Shown: positions 46,115 through 54,810 of the stretch, in pieces
Layout of the letters: the number at the start of each line of letters is the position of its first letter
How positions within the stretch are numbered: position 1 is the first letter of the stretch
Assembly (NCBI RefSeq): GCF_004785685.1
Contig: NZ_SRPF01000004.1
Coordinates: 302,729-366,728 of the forward strand
Length of the DNA stretch: 64,000 nt
DNA from: Marinobacter confluentis
GTDB taxonomy: Bacteria > Pseudomonadota > Gammaproteobacteria > Pseudomonadales > Oleiphilaceae
Direction of reading: 5' to 3'
Position numbers and translations under genes: made by a program
The notes under the pieces: generated by a model
Told to the model about the DNA's origin: nothing
The model's database searches: none
Seen by the model: only the letters and a program-made list of their open reading frames with translations

Positions 46115-47263
46115 TTACGCGGATTCGGGGCCCACTCGGGCCCCTGAAAAAAAGCGTTCAATCTGCCGGGCATGGCTCTGGCCATCCCGGTAGCCAAGAT
46201 TGATCAGGTCTTTACAGAACCTGTGGTCAAACAGCAGAAAGCTGGCGAGGCTGGCGCTGCTGTCACCCTCAGTATCGGAAGCTCCCGCCAACCGCCGCAG
46301 AATTAGTGGCATGCCATCCACGTATTTTGCAGCAATCTCATCGATAGGTTGGGACGGCGATATCTCCAGAATTTCCACCGGACTCAAATCCAGCCCCGCT
46401 TCTTTCAGCCGCTCCGGTGGTATCAGTTCCAGCAACTGATTGATGATTCGCGAGCGGTCAATGTCGTAGTCCAGCGTATCCAGAAAGATGCCGTTGAACA
46501 CATGCCCGAGCACCTGGCTCATGGTGGGCATATCCGGCTTTACCGGCCGCCTGACCGGGCTCATCTGGTTGGCGCTGACTCCCACCACCATGACTTTTCT
46601 CGCCCCCAGCCGCAGCGCCGGGCTGATATGGGCCATCTGCCGCGTGGCGCCGTCGCCAAAATACTCCCGATTGATCCTTACCGGCGGAAACAGCGTGGGA
46701 ATCGCCGAAGACGCCATGATGTGGTCCAGCGTCAGTTCGGTCCGGGTGCCTGCACGCTGCCCCACCGACCAGCCTTCGAGGCCCTCAACACCCTGGAAAA
46801 AGCAGATATTCTGACCGGTGGAATAACCACAGGCGTTCAGGCCCAGAGCATCAATGTGGCCCTCGCGAATGGTTTCACGGATATTCTCAAGGTTGATTTC
46901 CTGCTCCAGCAGGTCCCGCAGGGGTGCGTTATCCAGCAGCGACACCGGGCCACGATCCGCCGGGCGGCTTATAAACTTGCCGGCTACGGAACTCAGGCTG
47001 CGCACCAGACTGAAGGAGCTGGATCGGAATATCCGGTCCATGGTCAGCTCTGACCAGACCCTGTCCAGGTGATCAATGTTGTGTCGGAAAAGCCCCCGGC
47101 TGCCCGCCAGCGCCATGGCATTGATGGCGCCAGCGGAAGTGCCGACGATGACGTTGAAGGGGTAATGCCAGTCCGGATACATATCGGCGACGGCACGCAG
47201 AACACCAACCTGATAGGCCGCCCGCGCACCGCCGCCGGTCAGAATGACCCCAGTTTTGGTCAT
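46115..47263 (-). CDS. Patatin-like phospholipase
   Basis: 382 residues. GGGARAAYQVGVL is the oxyanion loop, GTSAG the nucleophile elbow with Ser, and FGDGATR the catalytic Asp (DGA): the Ser-Asp dyad of patatins. The C-terminal part (residues 250-380) includes LLELIPPERLKEAGLDLSPV. Such enzymes release fatty acids from phospholipids or other lipids. Convergent with pntB; the next gene overlaps its start by 4 bases. Confidence 0.92.
   Translation of the reverse strand: MTKTGVILTGGGARAAYQVGVLRAVADMYPDWHYPFNVIVGTSAGAINAMALAGSRGLFRHNIDHLDRVWSELTMDRIFRSSSFSLVRSLSSVAGKFISRPADRGPVSLLDNAPLRDLLEQEINLENIRETIREGHIDALGLNACGYSTGQNICFFQGVEGLEGWSVGQRAGTRTELTLDHIMASSAIPTLFPPVRINREYFGDGATRQMAHISPALRLGARKVMVVGVSANQMSPVRRPVKPDMPTMSQVLGHVFNGIFLDTLDYDIDRSRIINQLLELIPPERLKEAGLDLSPVEILEISPSQPIDEIAAKYVDGMPLILRRLAGASDTEGDSSASLASFLLFDHRFCKDLINLGYRDGQSHARQIERFFSGARVGPESA
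46127..46144. terminator. Hairpin at the pntB / patatin junction
   Basis: GGGGCCC-ACTC-GGGCCCC, a perfect 7-bp stem, lies 18 bases after the pntB stop, inside the last codons of the patatin gene on the other strand. It is followed by TGAAAAAAA on the plus side, so it lacks a plus-strand T-run. Confidence 0.45.
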
Positions 47264-47802
47264 GCGGCCTGTATCTTATGCGTGCGTCTGCCTGCAAACG
47301 GATTGTTGATGCTCGAGTCCTTGCCCTGCAGCTCCGCTTCGGGGTGGTTCTTGGTCATTAGTTCCTTGACCTTGGGGATGTGATTCTTCGGGGCATCCAC
47401 CATGATCAGATATTTTCCTGCCTCTATGTCATCGTGGAAAGGCTGGATCCGGTAATTCTCGCTCTGGATGCCACCAAAGCCACCAACCCAGGCGCCTGCC
47501 GCCACAATGAAGGCAAACAGCGCAATCCAGGCCGCCGTGGGCATGGACAACACCTCCAGGAATGACAGGGACAGGAGCACCACCAACGCCACTACAAAAC
47601 CGATTATGGCCCCGCGCTCTACAAAACGCGGTAAATCTGTTCGGTCCAGAATGGAAGCGGTATGCAACTGATGGGTATACAGCCCAGCTTCGTCCTTACT
47701 GACGATGTGAAACCGCCAGTCAGTCACGCCATGTTCGTGAAGGTCATCGGATATCTCTTTGGCGCTGTCAATCGAAGAAACCAGATAGAATAGACGTATC
47801 AT
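47260..47802 (-). CDS. Membrane protein with two helices, stress-protein-like
   Basis: 180 residues from ATG 47802 (GGAGAGTCGCC upstream). A cytoplasmic N-terminal part (MIRLFYLVSSIDSAKEISDDLHEHG) resembling DUF1269/YflT-type general stress domains, two central helices (FVVALVVLLSLSFLEVL and IALFAFIVAAGAWVGGFGG), and a C-terminal part with AGKYLIMVDAPKNHIPKVKELM. Function unknown. Overlaps the patatin gene by 4 bases, implying an operon. Confidence 0.75.
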   Translation of the reverse strand: MIRLFYLVSSIDSAKEISDDLHEHGVTDWRFHIVSKDEAGLYTHQLHTASILDRTDLPRFVERGAIIGFVVALVVLLSLSFLEVLSMPTAAWIALFAFIVAAGAWVGGFGGIQSENYRIQPFHDDIEAGKYLIMVDAPKNHIPKVKELMTKNHPEAELQGKDSSINNPFAGRRTHKIQAA

Positions 47803-47903
47803 GGCGACTCTCCTTTTATGGCCAGAATATGAGGAGTTCCTCAATTACAATCTAGCTCAAAATCGCCATTTTTACTTAATTTGTAGTTGGGCTCGCCTGA
47901 TGC

Positions 47904-48497
47904 TCAGTTTCCCAGGTTTTGAACCAGCAGAACCGGGCCTATTAATGAAATAGACCAGGCAAACACCGCCACTAACCCATCCCGGGCCACCATCGCCAGG
48001 CCAAAGGCCACCAGTGCCAGGCCAGCAAGGCTGGCGCTAAACGGGACCACTTCCGTCGCCGGCATGACGATCGCAATCACCATGCAACCCAGAGCCATCA
48101 GGTAGAGTCCCGGCCCGTCCACCAGCAAGGTGAGTCTCTGGCGGATCAGGCGGTCGATTTTCCGGGCGAATGGTCGCAGCCAATGCAGTCCCTTCATCAG
48201 TTTCTGCCGGGACATTTCCCGCTTGACGATCCATCCCGGCAACCAGAGATGTTGTCGCCCTAGCAGAATCTGCCCGAGGGTCAGCAACGTGAGCATCCCC
48301 ATGATGGTGGGAACACCCGGCAAACCACTGAACGGCGTGACCAGAATAATCCCCACAAGAAGCACCATCGGGCCGAAACTTCGTCGGCCTACCGAATCCA
48401 ACATTTCACCGATGGACACAAAGTCGCGGCCCTGGGCGCCCGTTTCAATCCGGTCCAGCAACTGCCTTATGTCGGCTGGGTCTTTCTGGTCGGGCAT
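47904..48497 (-). CDS. ExoD-family membrane protein
   Basis: 197 residues with about four helices. MLDSVGRRSFGPMVLLVGIILVTPFSGLPGVPT is the ExoD signature. ExoD was first linked to exopolysaccharide production and nodule invasion in Sinorhizobium; the biochemical role remains unknown. It precedes the ~100-base spacer to the membrane protein at 47802 and shares its strand, so they may be cotranscribed. Confidence 0.87.
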   Translation of the reverse strand: MPDQKDPADIRQLLDRIETGAQGRDFVSIGEMLDSVGRRSFGPMVLLVGIILVTPFSGLPGVPTIMGMLTLLTLGQILLGRQHLWLPGWIVKREMSRQKLMKGLHWLRPFARKIDRLIRQRLTLLVDGPGLYLMALGCMVIAIVMPATEVVPFSASLAGLALVAFGLAMVARDGLVAVFAWSISLIGPVLLVQNLGN

Positions 48498-48524
48498 CAG
48501 TTCCTGTCCCCGGATGTCTGGGAG

Positions 48525-48836
48525 CTATTCAGTGGTGTTGTAAACGTAGGAAGACACGGTGCCATCGTCATTGAAGCGCACCACCAGGTCCGTGGTTTCC
48601 GCCTCGCCAAACGCAGACCAGCGGTACTTTCCATAGGTCCAGGTACGCTTGCCGTCCTCAATACCGGTACGCCAGGGCTCGCCAAACATTTCCTGGATGT
48701 CGGAGCGGGTGGTTTCGCCAACTTCGATCTGGTCCACATTGTGGGTGGCGAAGTCCTTGCCGACAGTGGCGCAGCCAACCAGCAGCGTCATAAAAAATCC
48801 AATCAGAATTACGCGAACAGATTGAATCCGCTTCAT
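48525..48836 (-). CDS. BamE/SmpA-like outer-membrane lipoprotein
   Basis: 103 residues with lipoprotein signal (GFFMTLLVGC). The mature part includes VGETTRSDIQEMFGEPWRTG, the SmpA/OmlA pattern (G-x-T-x-xD-V-x-xxxG-x-P), and ends YVYNTTE. BamE helps outer-membrane protein assembly; this is a paralogue-like family member rather than certain BamE. Ends 27 bases before the ExoD start. Confidence 0.85.
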   Translation of the reverse strand: MKRIQSVRVILIGFFMTLLVGCATVGKDFATHNVDQIEVGETTRSDIQEMFGEPWRTGIEDGKRTWTYGKYRWSAFGEAETTDLVVRFNDDGTVSSYVYNTTE

Positions 48837-48935
48837 GTCATGCTCCTCAGAATGGTCAGTGATGAGCTCAGCAGCATACCGTAAATGGCCGGCTGGTTGG
48901 TTTACCTGCAGATTACGGATCCATTAATCCGTGAA

Positions 48936-48963
48936 CAAAAAAACCCCGGCCGGAGCCAGGGTT
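48936..48963 (-). terminator. Rho-independent terminator for the old yellow enzyme gene
   Basis: On the minus strand AACCCTGGC-TCC-GGCCGGGGTT is followed directly by TTTTT, an intrinsic terminator with one bulge. It lies 39 bases after the oxidoreductase stop. Confidence 0.85.
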
Positions 48964-49001
48964 GAAGTATGTCACTTCAAGGAAGGGGCAAATTCAGCGC
49001 A

Positions 49002-50114
49002 TCAATACAGTTTCGTCAGCGACTTCTTGGCAAACGCTTCCACTTCGTTCAAGCGGCCTTCCTTCACCTTGATCAGCCACTCCGGATCCTGCAGCAGAGC
49101 ACGGCCAACCGCGATCAGCTCGAATTCGTGGTTGTTCATGCGCTCAACCAGTTCATCGATACCGGACTGCTCCACGGCTTCCTTCTTGCTGGCAAAGGTG
49201 CCGCTGATAAAGTCCTCGGTCAGGCCGACACTGCCGACGGACATGGTCGGCTTGCCGGACAGCTTCTGGGTCCAGCCCGCCAGATTCAGGTTTGACCCTT
49301 CGAACTCTGGCTCCCAGAAACGTCTTGTCGAGGCGTGGAAAATATCAACACCGGCTTCTACCAACGGCTTCAGGAATTGCTCAAGCTCTTCCGGAGTGCT
49401 GACCAGCTTCGCTTCGTAATCCTGCTGCTTCCATTGGGAGAAACGCAGCATGATCGGGAAATCCGGGCCAACTCGCTCACGCACCGCTTCCACAATTTCC
49501 ACCACGAAGCGCAGCCGGTTTTCCATACTGCCGCCGTATTCGTCGTCACGCTGGTTGGTGCCTTCCCACAGGAACTGGTCCAGCAGGTAGCCGTGGGCAC
49601 CGTGGATCTCAACGCCATCGAAACCGAGAGCCTTGGCATCCTGGGCGCCATCGGCGAAGGCCTGGATGACCTCGTTGATGTCGTCCTTGCTCATGGCCTT
49701 GCCATTAGGCTTATCGGGCGCGAACAGGCCGGACGGGCTGTAGCCGGGTACGCTGGCATTCGGTTCCATGCCCTCTTTACGCACTGCGCCAACGTGCCAC
49801 AACTGCGGAAAAATGGCGCCGCCGGCTTCGTGAACCGCATCGACAACCTCTTTCCAGCCAGCGAGGGCGTCGTCACCGTGGAAAAACGGCACATTCGGGT
49901 AACCGTTTGCCGCGTCATGATTGACGGTGGTGCCTTCGGAAATCAGCAAACCAACGCCGCCTTCCGCACGACGGCGGTAATAGTCAACCACTTTCTGGTT
50001 AGGGGCATTACCCGGCGAGAAATTGCGGGTCATGGGGGCCATGGCCACGCGGTTACGCAGCGTCAGGTTATGGATTTGAAACGGCTCGAAAATCGGGCCA
50101 AGGGTCATGCTCAT
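49002..50114 (-). CDS. Old yellow enzyme-type NADH:flavin oxidoreductase
   Basis: 370 residues from ATG 50114. An FMN-containing beta-barrel enzyme reducing activated alkenes. RNRVAMAPMTRNFSPGNAPNQ, QLWHVGAV, and DGVEIHGAHGYLLDQFLWEGTNQRDDEYGGS are the family blocks, with HGAH the substrate-binding pair. A regulator of the HxlR family is divergent, and two 21-bp direct repeats lie between, so expression is probably induced by electrophiles or redox stress. A longer frame to 50153 runs into one of the repeats and was rejected. Confidence 0.93.
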   Translation of the reverse strand: MSMTLGPIFEPFQIHNLTLRNRVAMAPMTRNFSPGNAPNQKVVDYYRRRAEGGVGLLISEGTTVNHDAANGYPNVPFFHGDDALAGWKEVVDAVHEAGGAIFPQLWHVGAVRKEGMEPNASVPGYSPSGLFAPDKPNGKAMSKDDINEVIQAFADGAQDAKALGFDGVEIHGAHGYLLDQFLWEGTNQRDDEYGGSMENRLRFVVEIVEAVRERVGPDFPIMLRFSQWKQQDYEAKLVSTPEELEQFLKPLVEAGVDIFHASTRRFWEPEFEGSNLNLAGWTQKLSGKPTMSVGSVGLTEDFISGTFASKKEAVEQSGIDELVERMNNHEFELIAVGRALLQDPEWLIKVKEGRLNEVEAFAKKSLTKLY

Positions 50115-50133
50115 GATAGATCGCAACCTCACT

Positions 50134-50194
50134 AATCTGGTTTCTTTACGCAACTCTTTCGTCCACTTTATGGAATCTGGTTTTAAAACGCAAC
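50134..50194. promoter_or_regulatory. Two direct repeats, likely HxlR operators
   Basis: AATCTGGTTT-N4-CGCAAC... occurs at 50134-50154 and 50174-50194 (first ten bases identical, then four variable, then ACGCAAC), 40 bp apart, about four helical turns. A partial TCGCAACC is at 50120. They occupy the divergent promoter region of the oxidoreductase and regulator. Confidence 0.75.
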
Positions 50195-50215
50195 CCTATT
50201 CGCTACACTCGAGAC

Positions 50216-50683
50216 ATGGCTAGAAAACGTTTTGACGATTCGAATTGCTCTGTCGCCCGCGCACTGAATGAAGTGGGCGATTGGTGGTCATTGCTGGTGG
50301 TGTTGCACGCGATGTACGGCACACGCCGTTTCGTGGATTTTCAGAAAGAACTGGGGATTGCCCGCAATATCCTCTGCGACCGTCTGGCCCGGCTAGTGGA
50401 TAACGAGGTACTGAGAAAAGTTGAGGTGGGCGAGCACGGTTCCCGCTTCGAGTACCGACTGACCGAGAAAGGCCGCGACCTGTTCCCGATTGTGATTGCC
50501 TTGCGCCAGTGGGGCGACAAGTGGAACCCGGCACCGGAACAGCCTACTCTGGATCTGCGCGACCGGGAAACCCAGCGAAGCATTCGCCCGGTGGAAGTGC
50601 AGAATGCTGACGGCGCGCCCCTGACCATACGCGATGTATTCGTTCAGGAGCCCGTGCCCGTCAGCAGCAAGAAAGCCGTTTAA
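50216..50683 (+). CDS. HxlR-family transcriptional regulator
   Basis: 155 residues. [25 protein letters not shown] and [28 protein letters not shown] form the winged helix-turn-helix of HxlR/YodB/HypR regulators. The single Cys near the N-terminus (NCSVARAL) is where redox-sensing members are oxidised. With the neighbouring old yellow enzyme and the operators, control by electrophiles is plausible (YodB/QorR-like). It ends with a 4-base tail-to-tail overlap with the helicase gene. Confidence 0.9.
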   Translation: MARKRFDDSNCSVARALNEVGDWWSLLVVLHAMYGTRRFVDFQKELGIARNILCDRLARLVDNEVLRKVEVGEHGSRFEYRLTEKGRDLFPIVIALRQWGDKWNPAPEQPTLDLRDRETQRSIRPVEVQNADGAPLTIRDVFVQEPVPVSSKKAV

Positions 50684-51930
50684 GCCGTCGCGCGGCTGCG
50701 GCTGCTGCGATTGCCACTACTGTTTCGGCCGCGATTATTCGGATTGTTGGTCCGGGCGCGGCTGGGGTCGGCTTTCGCTTTTGGCTTCAACGGCAGATTG
50801 TTCCTCGGCTCGAAACCTTCCACTTCCTTGCGCGGCAGCTGCTTCTTGATCAGCTTCTCGATACCCGCCAGCATCTTGCCTTCATCGGCACTGACCAGCG
50901 ATAACGCATGGCCACTTTCGCCAGCGCGGCCGGTGCGGCCGATGCGGTGCACGTAATCTTCCGGCACGTTTGGCAGCTCGAAGTTCACCACCTGCGGTAG
51001 TTGCTTGATATCCAGACCACGGGCGGCGATATCTGTGGCTACCAGCACACGTACTTCGCCAGCCTTGAAGTCTGCAAGCGCGCGGGTACGGGCGCCCTGT
51101 GACTTGTTGCCGTGAATCGCAGCGGCGGTAATGCCATCGCGTTCCAGCTTCTGGGTCAGGCGGTTGGCGCCGTGCTTGGTGCGGGTAAACACCAGTACCT
51201 GCTCCCAGGCGTTATCACGCACCAGCTTGCTCAGCAAAGCGGTTTTCTGGCTCTGGTCTACCGGGTACACCGACTGGATAATTTTTTCAGCGGCGGTGTT
51301 ACGGGCAGCCACTTCCACCTGAACCGGGTTGTTCAGCAGGCCAGTGGCCAGCTTGCGAATCTCCGGTGAAAAGGTCGCGGAAAACAGCAGGTTCTGGCGC
51401 TTCGCCGGCAGCAATGCCAGGATTTTGCGAATATCGCGGATAAAACCCATGTCCAGCATGCGGTCGGCTTCGTCCAGCACCAGCACTTCCACTTCCTTGA
51501 AACTCACAGCATTCTGCTGGTGCAGGTCCATCAGGCGGCCGGGTGTTGCCACCAGCACGTCAAGGCCTTTGCGCAGCTTCATCATCTGCGGATTGATTTT
51601 TACGCCGCCGAAAACCACCGCCGATTTGGTGGGCATATAGCGACTGTAGAGCGCCACGCTGTCGTGGACCTGCGCCGCCAACTCGCGGGTAGGGGTCAAA
51701 ATCAGTGCCCTTGGACCCTTGCCGGAACGGGGATTTTCAGACAGACGCTGCAGGATGGGCAGCGTAAAACCAGCGGTTTTGCCGGTGCCGGTTTGCGCGG
51801 CGGCCATTACATCCTTACCGGAAAGCACGGCAGGAATTGCCTGGGCCTGAATGGGGGATGGGGTTTCATAACCCTGGTCGGTAGTAGCACGGACCAGCTG
51901 CTCGGACAAACCGAGTGACGAAAAACTCAT
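50680..51930 (-). CDS. rhlE: DEAD-box RNA helicase (RhlE-like)
   Basis: 416 residues. ATP-dependent RNA helicase with Q motif ([13 protein letters not shown]), AQTGTGKT (I), PTRELAAQ (Ia), TPGRLMD (Ib), DEADRMLD (II), SATFS (III), [11 protein letters not shown] (V) and [10 protein letters not shown] (VI). The C-terminal tail is Arg/Asn/Ser-rich ([17 protein letters not shown]), a short RhlE-type RNA-binding extension. It probably remodels rRNA or mRNA, especially in the cold. Confidence 0.93.
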   Translation of the reverse strand: MSFSSLGLSEQLVRATTDQGYETPSPIQAQAIPAVLSGKDVMAAAQTGTGKTAGFTLPILQRLSENPRSGKGPRALILTPTRELAAQVHDSVALYSRYMPTKSAVVFGGVKINPQMMKLRKGLDVLVATPGRLMDLHQQNAVSFKEVEVLVLDEADRMLDMGFIRDIRKILALLPAKRQNLLFSATFSPEIRKLATGLLNNPVQVEVAARNTAAEKIIQSVYPVDQSQKTALLSKLVRDNAWEQVLVFTRTKHGANRLTQKLERDGITAAAIHGNKSQGARTRALADFKAGEVRVLVATDIAARGLDIKQLPQVVNFELPNVPEDYVHRIGRTGRAGESGHALSLVSADEGKMLAGIEKLIKKQLPRKEVEGFEPRNNLPLKPKAKADPSRARTNNPNNRGRNSSGNRSSRSRATA

Positions 51931-52327
51931 ATTGGTTCAACTCTTGATAATTCCGCCCAGTCGCCAAAAAGCGCAAGGCAGATGCCATGATTCAGTCATG
52001 GAAAAAAGACGACTACGGTCACGCGCCAAATCTGGGGTGACGTCCTCTGACAGGTCGTATGGAGGTTCGCACAGGCCCTGAGGCCAAAACACTTGCGGAA
52101 ATCTCTAGAGGCGAGATAGTGAGCACCCTAACAGAATGCCTTCCCAATAGCTATAGACGGCTTCTACCTACGTAGCGAATAGAAGCGACAGTGGCGAAGT
52201 GCCCCCGCCCGCAGGACAGCCCTGATACCAACACTTTGCTAATCAATCGCCCCGCAAAGTGGTACAGTTTCGTGACAAGCTCGTAATTATACTGACAAAT
52301 CCGCCAATTCCGACAACGAGGTCGACC
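51931..52327. other. 397-base spacer between helicase and mltF
   Basis: No convincing gene. It should contain the helicase promoter and a long leader on the minus strand. Small hairpins: CCATGA-TTCAG-TCATGG (51985-52001) and GCTTCTA-N13-TAGAAGC (52160-52186). The mltF ATG at 52328 is preceded by AACGAGGTCGACC. Confidence 0.5.
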
Positions 52328-53731
52328 ATGACTCACGTTATCAGACGGGGCTTCTACGTTTCGCTCCTTCCCCTTGCGCTCGCTTTTTCTGGCTGCAGCC
52401 AGCAGGAACCTGAAAACAACAATGCTGACTCCAGCAGTCCAGAAGAAAACGTTTCCAAGCTTGCCAGCCCCGAGGAAAGCGGAATTCTGAAAGTTGCCAC
52501 CCGAAACGGCTCGACCACCTATTACCTGGACCGGCACGAAAATCCCATCGGCCCGGAGTTCAGCCTGATCAGCAAGTTCGCGGAAAACAAAGGCTGGTCC
52601 GTCGAATGGACCATGTACGATTCCACAGCACAGGTACTGGAAGCCCTTGAATCGGGGCAGACACACCTGGCAGCCGCAGGGCTGACTCACCTTCCCTCGC
52701 GTACCGAGCGCTTCACCCGCGGCCCTGCCCATACGGAAATTACCGAACAGCTGGTCTGCCACCGGGAACTCCGGCCCATGCCACGACTGCCAGAGAACAT
52801 GGCCGGCGTGGAGATACGGGTCACCGCCGAGTCCAGTTATGTCGAAACCCTGAAAGGGCTGGCCAGCCAACATGAAGGGATTACCTTCTCCGAAGACGAC
52901 GAGCTCACCACCGAAATCCTGCTGTCTGAAGTAGCAGAGAGAGATCTGGACTGCACCGTGGCAGACTCTAACATTGTGCAGGTTATGCGCCGCCACTTTC
53001 CCCACCTGGAAGTGGCCATGAACCTGAGCGACGGCAAAAATCTCGGCTGGTACAGCCCTGAAACATTCGCAAGCGTCGCCGATACTGCCCATGAATGGAT
53101 GAACAGCCAGGAGGGCGACGAGGCAATCGGCGAAATGGAAACCCGCTATTACAGTTACATTGGCGAGTTTGACTTCGTTGACCTTCGCGCCCTGAACCGT
53201 CGTATCGATGACCGGTTGCCAGATTTCAAAGACCAGTTTGTTGAAGCAGAACAAAGCACCGGTATGCCAGCGGATCTGCTGGCGGCTCTGTCCTATCAGG
53301 AATCCCACTGGGACCCGGATGCAGTATCGCCAACCGGTGTGCGCGGCATCATGATGCTGACCCGGAACACCGCCGAATCCCTGGGCGTCACCAACCGCCT
53401 TGACCCGATCGCGGCCATTGATGGTGGCGCACGCTACCTGGCCGACCGTCACCGTCGGCTGCCGGAAACCATCCCCGAGCCGGACCGCACCTTCCTGGCC
53501 CTGGCCAGCTACAACATTGGCCGTGGCCACCTGCTCGATGCCCGCCAACTGGCCCGTGATCTGGGCAAGAACCCGGATTCCTGGGAAGACATGAAAGAAG
53601 TGCTACCCCTCAAAGCCGACAAGCGCTACTACCCCAGCACCCGCTATGGCTATGCCCGGGGTTATGAACCGGTTCATTACGTGCAGCGCATCCGCAATTA
53701 TCGTGACGTCATTCAGGGAGCCTTCGAATGA
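52328..53731 (+). CDS. mltF: Membrane-bound lytic murein transglycosylase F
   Basis: 467 residues from ATG 52328. Lipoprotein signal ending AFSGC, then a solute-binding-protein-like (SBP_bac_3) regulatory domain (about residues 50-270), then an SLT lytic transglycosylase domain. Catalytic Glu325 is in SYQESHWDPDAVSPTGVRGIMMLT. Cleaves peptidoglycan glycan strands with formation of 1,6-anhydro-MurNAc. In Pseudomonas MltF the regulatory domain senses muropeptides. Its stop overlaps the start of the next gene, which also carries an SBP_bac_3 domain. Confidence 0.94.
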   Translation: MTHVIRRGFYVSLLPLALAFSGCSQQEPENNNADSSSPEENVSKLASPEESGILKVATRNGSTTYYLDRHENPIGPEFSLISKFAENKGWSVEWTMYDSTAQVLEALESGQTHLAAAGLTHLPSRTERFTRGPAHTEITEQLVCHRELRPMPRLPENMAGVEIRVTAESSYVETLKGLASQHEGITFSEDDELTTEILLSEVAERDLDCTVADSNIVQVMRRHFPHLEVAMNLSDGKNLGWYSPETFASVADTAHEWMNSQEGDEAIGEMETRYYSYIGEFDFVDLRALNRRIDDRLPDFKDQFVEAEQSTGMPADLLAALSYQESHWDPDAVSPTGVRGIMMLTRNTAESLGVTNRLDPIAAIDGGARYLADRHRRLPETIPEPDRTFLALASYNIGRGHLLDARQLARDLGKNPDSWEDMKEVLPLKADKRYYPSTRYGYARGYEPVHYVQRIRNYRDVIQGAFE

Positions 53732-54810
53732 TGCGAGCATTTCGCCTGCTGGCCTCTGTGTTAGTGATGCTTCCAGCCCTGGCCCTGAGCCAGGGGGAAG
53801 ATGGCAACGCTGAAGCGCCGGTCAAGGTTGGCATAACCGAGGTGCCGCCGTTTGTCATGCAATCTGAAAACGGCGAATGGGAAGGCATCAGCATTGACCT
53901 GTGGCGTCAGATCGCCGAAAACATGGGACAGCAGTACGAGTGGGTGCCGCTGCCCTTCAGCGACCTGCTCGAACAGGTTGAAAGCGGACAGATCGACCTG
54001 GCCGTGGGTGCCCTGACCATGACCGCCCAGCGTGAAGCCGCCTTCGATTTCACCCACCCTTTCTACCAGACCGGTCTGTCCATTGCGATTCCGCCCGCCC
54101 CGGACCAGGGCCTGATTAACAGCCTGCTAAGCCTGCTGAGCTGGGAATTCCTGAGCGTCGTAATTTCACTCGGCGCATTGCTTCTGGGCGTGGGCTTCGT
54201 ACTCTGGCTGTTCGAGCGCAAGCGCAATTCTGACCAGTTCGGTGGGTCGGCCGCCCAGGGCATTGGTTCGGGTTTCTGGTGGGCCGCGGTTACCATGACC
54301 ACCGTTGGCTATGGTGACAAGGCACCAACGTCGCTGACAGGGCGAACCATTGCTCTGGTCTGGATGTTTGCCGGGTTGATCATGGTGGCCAGTTTCACGG
54401 CGGCGATCACCTCATCGCTGACAGTCAGCAATCTGCGCTCGCAGATTCAGGGGCCGGATGACCTGATACGCGCCAACGTTGCAACCATTGCCAACACCGC
54501 AAGCGAACAGTATCTGCTGGAACAGCGTATCCGGCACCAGGAATATCCTGACCTCACCTCCGCCATGCGGTCCGTCGCCAGCGGCGAAACAGATGCCGTG
54601 GTGTATGACCGCGCCCTGCTCCAATACCGTAATCTGCAATTGGATGAAGACCGGCTGACGCTACTGCCATCCGTATTCCAGAAGCAGCTCTACGCCCTGG
54701 CACTTCCTGCCGGCAGCCCGTTGCGGGAAGCGGTTTCCGAACAGATCCTGATGGTTACTGAGGCTGAGAACTGGCAGACCAACCTGCGGAAATACCTGGG
54801 CGAGAACTGA
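53728..54810 (+). CDS. GluR0-like ligand-gated potassium channel
   Basis: 360 residues. Signal peptide, first half of an SBP_bac_3 ligand domain (VKVGITEVPPFVMQ to DFTHPFYQTGLSIAI), helix (about 137-162), a pore loop with TMTTVGYGD (TVGYGD = residues 192-197), second helix, then the second half of the ligand domain. This split-domain layout with a potassium selectivity filter is that of prokaryotic ionotropic glutamate receptors such as GluR0. It should open a K+ pore when a ligand, probably an amino acid, binds outside. Overlaps mltF by 4 bases and the monooxygenase gene by 56 bases tail to tail. Confidence 0.93.
   Translation: MMRAFRLLASVLVMLPALALSQGEDGNAEAPVKVGITEVPPFVMQSENGEWEGISIDLWRQIAENMGQQYEWVPLPFSDLLEQVESGQIDLAVGALTMTAQREAAFDFTHPFYQTGLSIAIPPAPDQGLINSLLSLLSWEFLSVVISLGALLLGVGFVLWLFERKRNSDQFGGSAAQGIGSGFWWAAVTMTTVGYGDKAPTSLTGRTIALVWMFAGLIMVASFTAAITSSLTVSNLRSQIQGPDDLIRANVATIANTASEQYLLEQRIRHQEYPDLTSAMRSVASGETDAVVYDRALLQYRNLQLDEDRLTLLPSVFQKQLYALALPAGSPLREAVSEQILMVTEAENWQTNLRKYLGEN

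Noticed and set aside
51985..52001. CCATGA/TCATGG hairpin as terminator
   Set aside because: A-run on the plus side and T-run on the wrong side for minus-strand transcription; no gene ends here.
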